A stretch of 64,000 nucleotides of DNA, from contig NZ_JPEO01000014.1 of assembly GCF_000753795.1 (NCBI RefSeq), forward strand, positions 1 through 64,000. The letters are read 5' to 3'. The stretch is from Shewanella mangrovi. Its GTDB lineage: Bacteria > Pseudomonadota > Gammaproteobacteria > Enterobacterales > Shewanellaceae. Under the pieces are notes generated by a model that saw only the letters and a program-made list of their open reading frames with translations, ran no database searches and was not told the DNA's origin. Each line of letters opens with the position of its first letter. Within the stretch, counting starts at the first letter, position 1. Positions 1 to 8,827 of the stretch are shown here, one piece after another. A program made the position numbers and the translations under genes.

Positions 1-57
1 CATGTGTTAGGCCTGCCGCCAGCGTTCAATCTGAGCCATGATCAAACTCTTCAATTA
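1..57 (-). rRNA. 16S ribosomal RNA, 5' end only (partial)
   Basis: Read on the minus strand, this segment contains the universal bacterial 16S start (AGAGTTTGATCATGGCTCAG, followed by the conserved GAACGCTGGCGGCAGGC block). The gene continues off the left edge, so only about the first 57 bases are present. The exact mature 5' end cannot be fixed to the base. An rrn operon next to gmhB is also found in Escherichia coli. Confidence 0.97.
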
Positions 58-234
58 AAAGTTTTGACTCTAATGAATTCTGTTCGCATGAACACTCTTC
101 ATAAAGTCGATAAATCGTTTTGTCGATATACCACTTCGAGAGTGCCCACACAGATTGCTTGATAACTTGTTAAAGAGCATTCCAACAGATAACTGCTAGA
201 GGCTGAAGCGCTTATCGCGAATCAGTGGAAGCGA
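58..234 (-). promoter_or_regulatory. rrn leader with boxA antitermination site
   Basis: This is the transcribed leader between the rrn promoter and 16S. The boxA antiterminator TGCTCTTTAACA lies on the minus strand at 168-179 and is followed by the conserved leader block continuing to about 140 (CTGTGTGGGCACTC at its end). In known rrn operons boxA recruits NusB/NusE to protect the untranslated transcript from Rho. The rest of the leader supplies the 5' half of the RNase III processing stalk. Confidence 0.85.
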
Positions 235-262
235 ATTATAGGGACTGAATTAATTTGTGCAA
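235..262 (-). promoter_or_regulatory. rrn sigma-70 promoter
   Basis: On the minus strand a TTGCAC -35 element (257-262) and a perfect TATAAT -10 element (235-240) are separated by 16 bp. The short spacer and the C-rich discriminator after the -10 are typical of stringently controlled rrn P1 promoters. AT-rich DNA just upstream (about 263-290) could act as an UP element. Confidence 0.85.
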
Positions 263-355
263 GTACAAATAGGCGATAATTTTCAACTTTCAGCACAACC
301 GCTCAGTTTTTAACCCTTAAAGATGCTTTTCGCCTATAAATCCAACGTGGCGGCA

Positions 356-916
356 CTATTTTTGCTGATTTTGCTGCAAATATGTAGGTACATCGGCAAT
401 TGAGTTAACTACTGCTGTCGCTAAAGGCTCGGCCTCGATGTCAAACTTTTTCCCGGTCCTGACTAGTAGCCGCGTTGGTATGTCCGCTGCGATAGCTGCA
501 CGCATATCATCAGCCTTGTCGCCCACCAGTACACTTTGGCTCATATCAATCTTCAGGAAACGTTGCGCGCTAATCAACATACCGGGTTTAGGCTTGCGAC
601 AGTCACAATCTTGCTTATATTCACCAATGCCTTTATCGGGGTGATGAGGACAATAATAGATGCCATCGAAGTCGACACCTTTGTCGGCAAAGTTCCAGTC
701 CATCCATTCCGTTAACTGCTGGAACTCATCTTCCGTGTAGTAACCTCGAGCAATTCCAGATTGATTGGTTACCAATACTAATAGATATCCTTGCTGTTTT
801 AACTGACGACAAGCGTCAAACACACCTTCGATATATTCAAATTCATCAATTGTATGGACATAACCGGTATCGACGTTAATCACACCGTCACGATCTAAAA
901 ACACCGCTTTCTTCAC
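356..916 (-). CDS. gmhB: D-glycero-beta-D-manno-heptose 1,7-bisphosphate 7-phosphatase
   Basis: The 186-residue protein is a HAD-superfamily phosphatase that removes the 7-phosphate of heptose bisphosphate in ADP-heptose synthesis for lipopolysaccharide inner core. The nucleophile motif LDRDGVIN is at the N-terminus (Asp8 nucleophile, Asp10 acid/base). The middle carries the Cys/His zinc-binding loop (CPHH ... CDCRKPKPG) that marks GmhB, followed by the GDKADD metal-binding motif. Length is normal for the family. The start is a GTG at 914-916 with a GGAG ribosome site seven bases upstream; the nearby ATG at 921-923 is out of frame. It is transcribed in the same direction as the rrn operon but lies upstream of the rrn promoter, as in E. 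coli. Confidence 0.95.
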   Translation of the reverse strand: MKKAVFLDRDGVINVDTGYVHTIDEFEYIEGVFDACRQLKQQGYLLVLVTNQSGIARGYYTEDEFQQLTEWMDWNFADKGVDFDGIYYCPHHPDKGIGEYKQDCDCRKPKPGMLISAQRFLKIDMSQSVLVGDKADDMRAAIAADIPTRLLVRTGKKFDIEAEPLATAVVNSIADVPTYLQQNQQK

Positions 917-1234
917 ACTGCATCTCCAATTTCTGTGTCACGGCATTATAGGCAGTTACGGGCAAATTGCAGCCATTGCTCGCAATAAAAGTAGCTTGTT
1001 ATCGCAACTTTTCCTTCGGTTTCACGTTGGATTAAGCAACCTGTGCGTCTTGAACTTTATTTATGGTAAATGACGGGTTAACCTAAGCTCATTGAACAGA
1101 ACCTCATCACACCACTATATCCTGTTTGTTCGGTTAGCACCCTAGTTCAGCGATATCCACGTGCGAGTATGTTCGACCCACATCGAATGAAAGAGAGTCG
1201 CTACGTCTAGCGCCGACTATGAGAGTATTTTTAT
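917..1234. other. Intergenic region between divergent gmhB and fabH-like gene
   Basis: About 320 bp separate the divergent starts of gmhB and the ketoacyl synthase gene, so promoters for both should lie here. No convincing operator, small gene or stable hairpin was seen. A GAGAG ribosome site near 1219-1223 precedes the downstream ATG at 1235. Confidence 0.5.
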
Positions 1235-2311
1235 ATGCAGTACGCCACGATCACCGGCTGGGGTAAATGTGTTCCTCCCGCGATTTTAACAAATGATGAT
1301 CTATCCACTTTTATGGAAACTTCCGATGAGTGGATTAAGCCGAGAACCGGCATCAGCCAACGTCATATCAGTCACGTCAACACTTCTGAGCTCGCCTCTG
1401 TTGCGGCAAAACGTGCTCTGGCCGCTGCCGGAATTGAAGGGTCTGAGCTGGATATGATTATTTTGGCAACCGCTACGCCAGACACGCTCATTCCGAATAT
1501 TGCATCAACGGTGCAAGCTAACGTAGGTGCAAATTGCGCTGCATTTGATATTAACGCGGCCTGTAGCGGCTTTTTATATGCGCTGAGTTTAGCGACAGGT
1601 CAGATTAAGAGCGGTGCCGCTCGTAAAGTTTTGGTCATTGGTGCCGAACGTCTGAGCTTTTTCATCGACTGGTCTCGTCGTGAAACTGCGGTCTTATTCG
1701 GTGATGGTGCTGGCGCAGTTGTCGTCGAAGCGACTGACGAAAAAGAAGGTGTCTTAGGTTACGAACTGAATAACGACCCAGAAGGCCGTGAAATTCTAAA
1801 AACCAGCTTTGGTACATCAATGGACCGTTATGCTGCAGAGTCGTTAGATTTCTATATTCAATTCGATGGCCGGGAAATCTTTAAGCGCGCAATCCACGGC
1901 ATGGCAACCCTAAGTGCTAAGGTGCTTGATAATTGTGGTATTGATAAAGATCAGATTGACCTCGTCGTGCCGCACCAAGCAAACGAACGCATTATCGATA
2001 CCTTAGTACACAAAATGAAAATCGATCCGGCTAAAGCGTTTGTGAATATCGCAAACTACGGCAACACGTCAGCCGCGACGATCCCTATCGCGTTATGCGA
2101 TGCACTGGAAAAAGACTTAATTAAGCCTGGTCAATATATTCTGTCTTGTGCTTTTGGCGCCGGTCTCACCAGTGCAGCCATGCTGCTTAAGTGGGGAGCT
2201 CGCATTACACCTAAGTCAACTTCAAACGCAGAACTTCCACCTTGTGAAGAAACTGGGTTGCAGCTGACCAAACGCGCGGTGGATTACTTCTACCGTAATC
2301 AGGCGAAGTAA
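1235..2311 (+). CDS. Ketoacyl-ACP synthase III (FabH family)
   Basis: The 358-residue protein belongs to the FabH thiolase-fold family, which condenses an acyl-CoA primer with malonyl-ACP. All three catalytic residues are visible: Cys110 in NAACSGF, His247 in VPHQANERI and Asn277 in ANYGNTSAA. It is about 40 residues longer than classical FabH (about 317) because of a C-terminal extension after residue 318. It also stands alone, not in a plsX-fabHDG operon. This suggests a second, specialised FabH, like the extra FabH2 described in Vibrio and Shewanella for fatty-acid initiation; that assignment is inference. The ATG has a GAGAG ribosome site. A bidirectional hairpin terminator follows and is shared with the convergent exonuclease gene. 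Confidence 0.9.
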   Translation: MQYATITGWGKCVPPAILTNDDLSTFMETSDEWIKPRTGISQRHISHVNTSELASVAAKRALAAAGIEGSELDMIILATATPDTLIPNIASTVQANVGANCAAFDINAACSGFLYALSLATGQIKSGAARKVLVIGAERLSFFIDWSRRETAVLFGDGAGAVVVEATDEKEGVLGYELNNDPEGREILKTSFGTSMDRYAAESLDFYIQFDGREIFKRAIHGMATLSAKVLDNCGIDKDQIDLVVPHQANERIIDTLVHKMKIDPAKAFVNIANYGNTSAATIPIALCDALEKDLIKPGQYILSCAFGAGLTSAAMLLKWGARITPKSTSNAELPPCEETGLQLTKRAVDYFYRNQAK

Positions 2312-2324
2312 TCACTCGTGATAA

Positions 2325-2350
2325 AAAAGAGCGCATAACGCGCTCTTTTT
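2325..2350. terminator. Bidirectional Rho-independent terminator
   Basis: The stem AAAAGAGCG / CGCTCTTTT is flanked by A-runs on the left and T-runs on the right, so it can end transcripts from both convergent genes (the FabH-type synthase and the exonuclease). Confidence 0.85.
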
Positions 2351-2357
2351 TATTTGT

Positions 2358-3041
2358 TCAGAACCAAAACAGGTAATCATCTAGCGGTTGCGTCTCCCAT
2401 CCAGCAAATGCAGTTTGCGCCAGAAATAGCTCACCACAGGCAGTAGCATCCATCAGCGCATTATGGGCCGAGTACGCCGGAAGATGATATCGTTTTCTAC
2501 ATGCAGCCAAACGCAAACTGCCATGTTCAATAACATGCCTGTCACGTAACAATCGTCGTTGTTCCAACTGCATGGTATCCACAATTGGCAGATGTAATGG
2601 CCGCTGAAATACCTGCATACAAAGCTTGGACAAAAACGCGATATCAAGCATACCGTGGTGAAAAATTAACAGCTTTCCTTGGGTTTGCTGTAGCAACCAT
2701 AGCAACATCTCGGACTGCGACATAACATCTTGCTGCAATTGCCGGTCAACAATGCCATGGATTGTCGCACTTTGCCCAACACTACCATTAATGCTAACTA
2801 ATTGGTGCACTGCGCCGGAAAGCTGCAATCTTTGCTGTTCAATCGGCAACAAGCCGACCGAGATTATCTGATCGATTTGCGCATTAAGGCCTGTCATCTC
2901 CAAGTCGATGGCAACCAGTGGTACATGCAGCAGATGTTCTCGTTGCAGTATTGGTCGTAGGGATTCGTAATAGTCGGCCAAAGCGCCATTGGCGCGCCAC
3001 AATTGATAGTTTACCCCTAGCCTATGTCGCCACCCCGCCAT
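2358..3041 (-). CDS. DnaQ-like 3'-5' exonuclease (DEDDh)
   Basis: The 227-residue protein has the three exonuclease motifs of the DEDDh family: Exo I with Asp46 and Glu48 (AIDLEMTGL), Exo II with Asp133 (HHGMLDIAFL) and Exo III with His193 and Asp198 (AHNALMDAT). A roughly 40-residue N-terminal extension precedes the nuclease fold. Its ATG overlaps the TAA of the upstream DUF294 gene by one base (TAATG), so the two are translationally coupled. In other gammaproteobacteria the same pair accompanies the acetate-type Na+ symporter. Whether the substrate is DNA, RNA or a nucleotide second messenger cannot be told from sequence. Confidence 0.88.
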   Translation of the reverse strand: MAGWRHRLGVNYQLWRANGALADYYESLRPILQREHLLHVPLVAIDLEMTGLNAQIDQIISVGLLPIEQQRLQLSGAVHQLVSINGSVGQSATIHGIVDRQLQQDVMSQSEMLLWLLQQTQGKLLIFHHGMLDIAFLSKLCMQVFQRPLHLPIVDTMQLEQRRLLRDRHVIEHGSLRLAACRKRYHLPAYSAHNALMDATACGELFLAQTAFAGWETQPLDDYLFWF

Positions 3042-4894
3042 TAAAAGCTCCGCATAAATTTAAGCCGAATGGCTGACTGGCTGTCGTGCACGACTTTAAA
3101 TGCATCACGCAACTGATGACGCATCAGAGAAGACAAGTCCTGAGGTTTTAAATAATTTGATAACGGACGGCGCTGCTCAAATTGCTGTCCCTGATTGGCT
3201 AAACGCATATGACCGATAAACTCTAACGCGTCAGCTAAATTAAGCCCGTCTTTGCGATTAAGCACGCCAGCATCAATTACCCGCTTAATCCGTTTTGCAG
3301 TATTCACCTCTTTTATGCCGGCCGACAATGCATAGACTCGGGCGATGTCATTTATAAGGGCACTGCCTCGGTGCTTTAGATCTATTCCTTTAAGCTCACT
3401 GCCATCACGCTCTAAGACAAACTTGCGAAAAAAGCCTAATGGTGGCGATTCGCTAGTAGCGTTACCTGTTAATGCCGCTAAAAAGATGTCGTTATCTTTG
3501 GTCCTTTCCAGCACTTCGTCTTGCAGCGCATCAAACAAATTTGCTGGACCGTACACAGCACGCATATCGAAAAATATACTGGCGTGCATTAGCGCTTTTG
3601 GCTCAGGGCTATCAACCCAATGAGCAAATTTTTGCTGCCATTGCGTCAATGACATCATCCACTGAGGATTTTGCGCCATAATATCACCGGGACAAAACAC
3701 GTAACCGCAATCGTTTAAACCGCTACATACTCCCTTGGCTAACGCTTCAAAATAGCCTTTTGCTTGTTCATCAGGCTGCTCCGCTAATAGCAGCCCATTA
3801 TCCTGATCTGAACAGGCGACTTGATCTTGTCGTCCCTGCGAGCCGAAGGCGAGCCAACAAAAGGCCATCGGAGCCTCTCCCAGCAGTGCTTGATTAAGTA
3901 CAATCAAGCGACGCGTTAATGCATCGGTAACACTGGTAAGAATACGACCGATCTCTTCGGCCCTCGCGTCGGCACTAATTAAACTTTGTAATAACTCGGG
4001 GATTTGTTTACTCACCGCAATCAGACTTGGCAAATCTTGCTGACGCTCTATTTCACGGATCAGCAAGATGGGTTGGGAAGATTGGCTCCTAATAATATCG
4101 GTAGAGGTCACCATCCCGATTGGAATACCGTCGTCAATGACTGGCAGATGATGAATATTGAATTCGCTCATCAACAACATAGCTTCGAACACTAACGACT
4201 TAGCCTCAATGGTAACAGGCGATGGCGTCATCGCCTGATGGACCGGCACATCGCCAGCAAGCCCTTCGGCAAGCACTCTATTGCGCAAGTCTCTGTCAGT
4301 AAGGATGCCGCACAATTTACCGTTATCCAGCACTAACGCGGACGACACGTGATGACTTCTCATCGCTCGCGTCGCCTCAATCACCGTTTCTCGGTGATCG
4401 ACACTGAGCAAAGAGGTGTTAATTAAGCTGGAAATTCGGTTGGTGGTTACCGTCTCACGATTACGATAGCGACGCTCGTGACGTAGACGCTTGGCATAAG
4501 CACGATTAAAAAAACGGTCAAAACTTCGACATTGAAGTCTGAGTTGGTCGAACTCGGCAGGTGCAAGATGATAAACCAAACCATCCTCTAAAATGAGCAC
4601 ACGGTTACTGACGCTCTCCCCCGATAGCAGTGACGGAAAACCGAAATAATCCCCCTCGCCGAGGCGATCCACCAATTCATCATCAGCATCACGCACTTCA
4701 AACGCCCCACTGCGCACAATATATAACATTGGATTATCAGAACTCAGGGGCACGGCCTTCGACGCCTTACTGTAATATCCGATGCTGATGCGCCGACAGC
4801 AAAGCACTAATAAATCAGCTGAAAGCTCATTAAATGGTGCGATTTCAGCCAGAAAATTACGAATAGGCAGTAGTTCTGTTTCATCCATAGACAT
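3041..4894 (-). CDS. cNMP-binding / CBS-pair / DUF294 nucleotidyltransferase-like protein
   Basis: The 617-residue cytoplasmic protein has a cyclic-nucleotide-binding-type domain (about 20-140), a CBS pair (about 155-270) and a DUF294 nucleotidyltransferase-like domain starting at GSQGRQDQ (351-358), followed by a C-terminal DUF294 substrate-binding region. The GSxGR plus downstream SDQDNG acidic motif matches the polymerase-beta nucleotidyltransferase core seen in GlnD-like enzymes. The architecture suggests a sensor of adenine nucleotides that modifies a partner; no partner is known from sequence. It is co-transcribed with the exonuclease downstream and lies close to the Na+ symporter genes, an association repeated in Vibrio and Shewanella genomes. 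A role in controlling carboxylate uptake is inference. Confidence 0.88.
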   Translation of the reverse strand: MSMDETELLPIRNFLAEIAPFNELSADLLVLCCRRISIGYYSKASKAVPLSSDNPMLYIVRSGAFEVRDADDELVDRLGEGDYFGFPSLLSGESVSNRVLILEDGLVYHLAPAEFDQLRLQCRSFDRFFNRAYAKRLRHERRYRNRETVTTNRISSLINTSLLSVDHRETVIEATRAMRSHHVSSALVLDNGKLCGILTDRDLRNRVLAEGLAGDVPVHQAMTPSPVTIEAKSLVFEAMLLMSEFNIHHLPVIDDGIPIGMVTSTDIIRSQSSQPILLIREIERQQDLPSLIAVSKQIPELLQSLISADARAEEIGRILTSVTDALTRRLIVLNQALLGEAPMAFCWLAFGSQGRQDQVACSDQDNGLLLAEQPDEQAKGYFEALAKGVCSGLNDCGYVFCPGDIMAQNPQWMMSLTQWQQKFAHWVDSPEPKALMHASIFFDMRAVYGPANLFDALQDEVLERTKDNDIFLAALTGNATSESPPLGFFRKFVLERDGSELKGIDLKHRGSALINDIARVYALSAGIKEVNTAKRIKRVIDAGVLNRKDGLNLADALEFIGHMRLANQGQQFEQRRPLSNYLKPQDLSSLMRHQLRDAFKVVHDSQSAIRLKFMRSF

Positions 4895-5198
4895 ATATCG
4901 TTAGCTGATTTATCAATCACTTAATAATGGCTGCTCGCATCGAAAGCAGCCAATCTTCTTTGGTCTAATAGTAGATAAATAGACTTTGCCCCTCATTTGG
5001 ATATTTATCATGCTTGCTGGTAAATTTTTATTGTTAATACAATGTAAATCTAAAATATCAAAGGATTGTTCAATAGAAGGGTTTTCTAATCCCATAACTC
5101 GCGTTAGTCTGCCATAGGCGCTTTTTCACGACTAAGCGCGCTAATACTTACTTCTACAACGCCTATAACAATAAATTATCTGATAAGACCGGATCACT
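4895..5198. other. Divergent intergenic region, DUF294 gene / MFS gene
   Basis: About 300 bp, AT-rich, lie between the divergent starts. It should hold promoters for both directions. A 60-codon frame on the minus strand (4913-5095) was not accepted as a gene because it resembles no known protein and has no ribosome site that I can see. No clear operator palindrome was found. Confidence 0.45.
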
Positions 5199-6590
5199 AT
5201 GGACACAACGCTTGGTTCCTCAGCCAACAACATGACCCCCCATTCACGCGCAAGACGAGCTGCCTTCGGGAGTTTTGCCGGCGCAGTCGTCGATTGGTAC
5301 GATTTTTTACTCTATGGCATTACCGCTGCTTTAGTTTTTAACAGTGAATTTTTCCCACAAGTGAGCCCAACAATGGGCACACTAGCGGCCTTTGCCACCT
5401 TTGGCGTTGGCTTTTTATTCCGGCCGTTGGGTGGCATTATTTTCGGTCATTTTGGCGATCGGCTCGGACGCAAACGCATGCTGATGTTGACCGTGTGGCT
5501 GATGGGCATTTCTACAGCTTGCATTGGCTTGCTGCCATCATTCGACACAATCGGGTGGTGGGCTCCAGCACTATTAGTAATGCTGCGCGCAGTGCAGGGA
5601 TTTGCTGTAGGGGGAGAATGGGGCGGAGCGGCATTATTATCTGTCGAAAATGCGCCAGCGGGGAGAAAGGCTTTCTATAGCAGTGGCGTTCAGGTCGGCT
5701 ATGGTGTTGGTCTACTATTGTCTACCGGGCTAGTGTCCGTTATTAGTCATTTTTGCAGCGAGCAAGAGTTCTTAAGCTGGGGATGGCGCATTCCATTTTT
5801 GTGCAGCATATTGCTGGTGTTGGCGGCTTGGTATATTCGCAGCGACATGGAGGAGTCAGAAGAGTTTAAACAGGTGGCTGTACGTGAAAAGCGTGAGCAT
5901 CAAACACAAAAACTCCCCGTCATCGAAGCGTTACGGCGTCATCCAAGCGCATTCTTGCAAATTATTGGTCTACGATTGTGCGAGTTGCTCACTATGTATA
6001 TTGTCACGACATTTGCACTTAATTACTCCACGCACAACTTAGGTTTATCACGAGAATTGTTCCTTACTATCGGCTTGTGTGTGGGGGCATTAAGTTGCAT
6101 CACTATCCCCTGCTTTGCGCTGTTGGCTGACAAATATGGTCGTAAACGAATTTATATTACGGGTGCAATAATAGGTGCTCTGAGTGCCTTTCCCTTCTTT
6201 ATGGCACTCGAAGCCCACTCCATCATGAGCATTATTCTGTGCTCATTGCTGTTAGCTAACCTTGCTCACGATATGGTGGTGTGCGTGCAGCAACCGGTAT
6301 TTACAGAGTTATTTGGTGCTAGCTATCGTTATAGCGGCGCTGGCGTTGGCTATCAGGTTGCGAGTGTTGTCGGCGGAGGCTTTACCCCATTTATTGCAAC
6401 CGCATTGGTGAGCTTGTCTAACGGTAGTTGGCATAGTGTGGCTATGTATCTGATGGGAGGTTGTCTACTTTCTGCAATTGTCGCTGGCACCATGAAGCAC
6501 GCAGCAGTATCGCAACAGACGCAGTCTGATAATGCTGAGGATAATGAAGCCGAGATGATGAGTTTGCCGACTCAATTGGAAAAAATCTAA
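5199..6590 (+). CDS. MFS transporter, metabolite:H+ symporter (MHS) type
   Basis: The 463-residue polytopic inner-membrane protein has about 12 hydrophobic segments. The N-terminal block (FGSFAGAVVDWYDFLLYG) and the loop 2-3 signature GHFGDRLGRKRML are typical of the MHS family (ProP, ShiA, KgtP relatives), which import organic acids or betaines with protons. The second-half repeat of the loop motif is also present (ADKYGRKRIY). The substrate cannot be read from sequence. It sits between the DUF294/exonuclease pair and the Na+ symporter operon, so a carboxylate is plausible. It ends at a terminator shared with the convergent symporter gene. The ribosome site is weak. Confidence 0.88.
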   Translation: MDTTLGSSANNMTPHSRARRAAFGSFAGAVVDWYDFLLYGITAALVFNSEFFPQVSPTMGTLAAFATFGVGFLFRPLGGIIFGHFGDRLGRKRMLMLTVWLMGISTACIGLLPSFDTIGWWAPALLVMLRAVQGFAVGGEWGGAALLSVENAPAGRKAFYSSGVQVGYGVGLLLSTGLVSVISHFCSEQEFLSWGWRIPFLCSILLVLAAWYIRSDMEESEEFKQVAVREKREHQTQKLPVIEALRRHPSAFLQIIGLRLCELLTMYIVTTFALNYSTHNLGLSRELFLTIGLCVGALSCITIPCFALLADKYGRKRIYITGAIIGALSAFPFFMALEAHSIMSIILCSLLLANLAHDMVVCVQQPVFTELFGASYRYSGAGVGYQVASVVGGGFTPFIATALVSLSNGSWHSVAMYLMGGCLLSAIVAGTMKHAAVSQQTQSDNAEDNEAEMMSLPTQLEKI

Positions 6591-6609
6591 GCTTAATTTG
6601 AAAGCAAAA

Positions 6610-6634
6610 AGAAAGGCGCTAACTGCGCCTTTCT
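6610..6634. terminator. Bidirectional Rho-independent terminator
   Basis: A ten-base stem AGAAAGGCGC / GCGCCTTTCT with loop TAACT and A/T-rich flanks lies between the convergent MFS and symporter genes. Confidence 0.85.
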
Positions 6635-6657
6635 TCATTTCAGTAGTTGCTTAGTGC

Positions 6658-8394
6658 TCAGTGTCCTGAAGCTTCACCTGCACCTTTAGGGAAGCGAATA
6701 GACTCCACCATTTCCTGCACCTCATCCGGCACTTCTGCCGTCATTTTACTCACAACAAGCGCAACAACGAAGTTCACTATCATACCGACCATACCGATAC
6801 CTTCAGGCGAAATGCCGAACAACCAGTTGTCAGGTACGTTAGCCGCTGGATTTACAAACTTGAAGTAGATGATATAGGCGGCAGTGAAACCTAAGCCCAA
6901 TACCATACCGGCAATTGCTCCCTCTTTGTTCATGCGCTTGGAGAAGATCCCCATCACTATCGCAGGGAACAAGGAGGACGCAGCTAAGCCGAAGGCAAAG
7001 GCTACCACCGCGGCCACAAAGCCTGGCGGATTAATACCGAAGTAACCCGCGATAACAATGCCCACAGCCGCCGCAGTACGTGCGTACATCAACTCCTTCT
7101 TATCCGAGATATCCGGCATAAAGTTCTTTTTCAGCAAGTCGTGGGACACCGAGGTTGAGATAACCAACAACAAACCTGCAGACGTTGACAACGCCGCGGC
7201 CAAACCACCCGCCGCTACCAAGGCGATAACCCATGCTGGCAAAGATGCAATTTCAGGTGTCGCCAATACCATGATGTCACGGTCAACACTCATTTCGTTG
7301 CTGCTAGCAGGATCAGTGATCTTACCTTTGCTATAGAACATTTTGCCGTCGCCGTTCTTATCGTTCCATTTGATAAGACCAGTCTGCTCCCAGTTTTTAA
7401 TCCAAGAAGGCGCAGTAGCATGTGCAACGCCCTGACCATCGGCACCGTTGATGGTTTCAATCATATTCACACGTGAGAATACAGAAACCGCAGGCACAGT
7501 GGTGTACAAAATGGCAATGAATACCAAGGCCCAACCAGTACTGGTACGCGCATCTTTCACTTTAGGTACTGTGAAGAAGCGTACGATTACGTGCGGCAAA
7601 CCAGCAGTACCCACCATCAGTGCAGCAGTAATTGCAAACACATCGATAGTACTTTTAGCCCCTTCGGTATACTCATTAAAGCCAAGCTGCGTCGATAGCC
7701 CATCAAGCTTATTCAACAAGTAGACACCGGTATCATTACCTGCCGCGTCAAGCACGGTAGAACCGAAACCAATCTGAGGGATCACATGGCCAGTCATCAT
7801 CACAGAAATGAAGATTGCAGGCACCATGAACGCAAAAATCAGTACGCAGTATTGCGCTACCTGGGTATAGGTAATCCCCTTCATGCCACCGAGTACGGCA
7901 TAGAAGAACACCACCGCCATACCAATGTAAACACCGGTATCAACTTCAACTTCGAGGAAGCGAGAGAACACTACGCCAACACCACGCATCTGTCCTGCAA
8001 TATAGGTAAAGCAGATGAAGATGGCACAGACTACCGCCACTACACGGGCTGTTTGCGAGTAATAACGCTCACCAATAAAGTCGGGTACGGTAAACTTACC
8101 AAACTTACGTAGGTAAGGTGCGATACACAGTGCTAGCAGCACATAGCCACCGGTCCAACCCATCAAGTAAACACTGCCGTCATAACCGACAAATGAGATG
8201 ATACCGGCCATAGAAATGAAGGATGCAGCAGACATCCAGTCAGCCGCTGTTGCCATACCATTCATGACAGGAGGTACACCGCCACCTGCAACGTAGAAAT
8301 CTTTCGTCGATCCGGCCCGCGACCATATCGCGATGCCGATGTAGAGCGCGAACGACAGCCCCACGATCAAAAAGGTTAATGCTTGAACGCTCAT
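6658..8394 (-). CDS. Sodium:solute symporter large subunit, VC_2705 subfamily (acetate-permease-like)
   Basis: The 578-residue inner-membrane protein belongs to the SSS family, related to the acetate permease ActP. It has about 13 transmembrane segments, and the first-helix/loop region (VAGGGVPPVMNGMATAADWM) is typical of this subfamily. A soluble insertion of about 70 residues in the middle contains the acidic stretch NDKNGDGK, which resembles a calcium-binding loop. The large subunit is encoded 11 bp downstream of its DUF4212 small subunit, the usual two-gene arrangement. Monocarboxylate uptake (acetate, possibly lactate or pyruvate) driven by Na+ is the best guess from family knowledge. 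The upstream region carries an FNR-type box and an ACGT dyad, so expression probably responds to oxygen and carbon state. Confidence 0.92.
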   Translation of the reverse strand: MSVQALTFLIVGLSFALYIGIAIWSRAGSTKDFYVAGGGVPPVMNGMATAADWMSAASFISMAGIISFVGYDGSVYLMGWTGGYVLLALCIAPYLRKFGKFTVPDFIGERYYSQTARVVAVVCAIFICFTYIAGQMRGVGVVFSRFLEVEVDTGVYIGMAVVFFYAVLGGMKGITYTQVAQYCVLIFAFMVPAIFISVMMTGHVIPQIGFGSTVLDAAGNDTGVYLLNKLDGLSTQLGFNEYTEGAKSTIDVFAITAALMVGTAGLPHVIVRFFTVPKVKDARTSTGWALVFIAILYTTVPAVSVFSRVNMIETINGADGQGVAHATAPSWIKNWEQTGLIKWNDKNGDGKMFYSKGKITDPASSNEMSVDRDIMVLATPEIASLPAWVIALVAAGGLAAALSTSAGLLLVISTSVSHDLLKKNFMPDISDKKELMYARTAAAVGIVIAGYFGINPPGFVAAVVAFAFGLAASSLFPAIVMGIFSKRMNKEGAIAGMVLGLGFTAAYIIYFKFVNPAANVPDNWLFGISPEGIGMVGMIVNFVVALVVSKMTAEVPDEVQEMVESIRFPKGAGEASGH

Positions 8395-8405
8395 TTTCAG
8401 CTCCC

Positions 8406-8672
8406 TTAGTCTTCGTGTACGTTATATTTTTTGTCTAAGGCGTTCGCTTTGTACGCATAGATGAAAATCAGCGCGACGAACACATAAATGGAACCTTGCT
8501 GAGCAAACCAGAAACCCAATTTGAACCCCATAAAATGGATTTCGTTTAACATGTCAGCGAATACAATTCCACAGCCATAGGACACGGCAAACCAGACTGC
8601 CAAAAGTCCCAGCACAAGACGTAAGTTTTCACGCCAGTAACTCAGTGCCTTCTCGTTGCTATCAAAGCCCAT
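8406..8672 (-). CDS. DUF4212 small subunit of the sodium:solute symporter
   Basis: The 88-residue protein has two hydrophobic helices (about residues 17-38 and 55-76) separated by a short loop containing MGFKLGFWFAQQGSI, the signature of the DUF4212 / Na_symport_sm family. These proteins are encoded directly upstream of the VC_2705-type symporter and are thought to form a complex with it. The gene spacing (11 bp) supports one transcript. The promoter region lies in 8673-8890. Confidence 0.93.
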   Translation of the reverse strand: MGFDSNEKALSYWRENLRLVLGLLAVWFAVSYGCGIVFADMLNEIHFMGFKLGFWFAQQGSIYVFVALIFIYAYKANALDKKYNVHED

Positions 8673-8760
8673 TGTGACTTCCCCTTTTGTGCAAATAAGT
8701 CACATTTAATCTAGCAATCGCGAACTTGCTCACAATCGCGACCTTAGTCTAACGTTTTGT

Positions 8761-8774
8761 TTACGTAAACGTAA
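8761..8774. promoter_or_regulatory. TTACGT-N2-ACGTAA dyad (LiuR-like operator candidate)
   Basis: The perfect dyad TTACGTAAACGTAA lies about 90 bp upstream of the symporter operon start. The ACGT-N2-ACGT layout resembles the operator reported for LiuR, a MerR-family regulator of branched-chain amino acid and acyl-CoA catabolism in Shewanella and relatives. Assignment to LiuR is by recall of the motif only. Confidence 0.45.
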
Positions 8775-8827
8775 CATTGAAAAAATTGCGATATTATTTA
8801 ATCAGTTAACGTTTAAGTAAGATTTTA

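Noticed and set aside
4913..5095. 60-codon frame on the minus strand upstream of the DUF294 gene
   Set aside because: No ribosome site, no family likeness, and it occupies the promoter region between two divergent genes.
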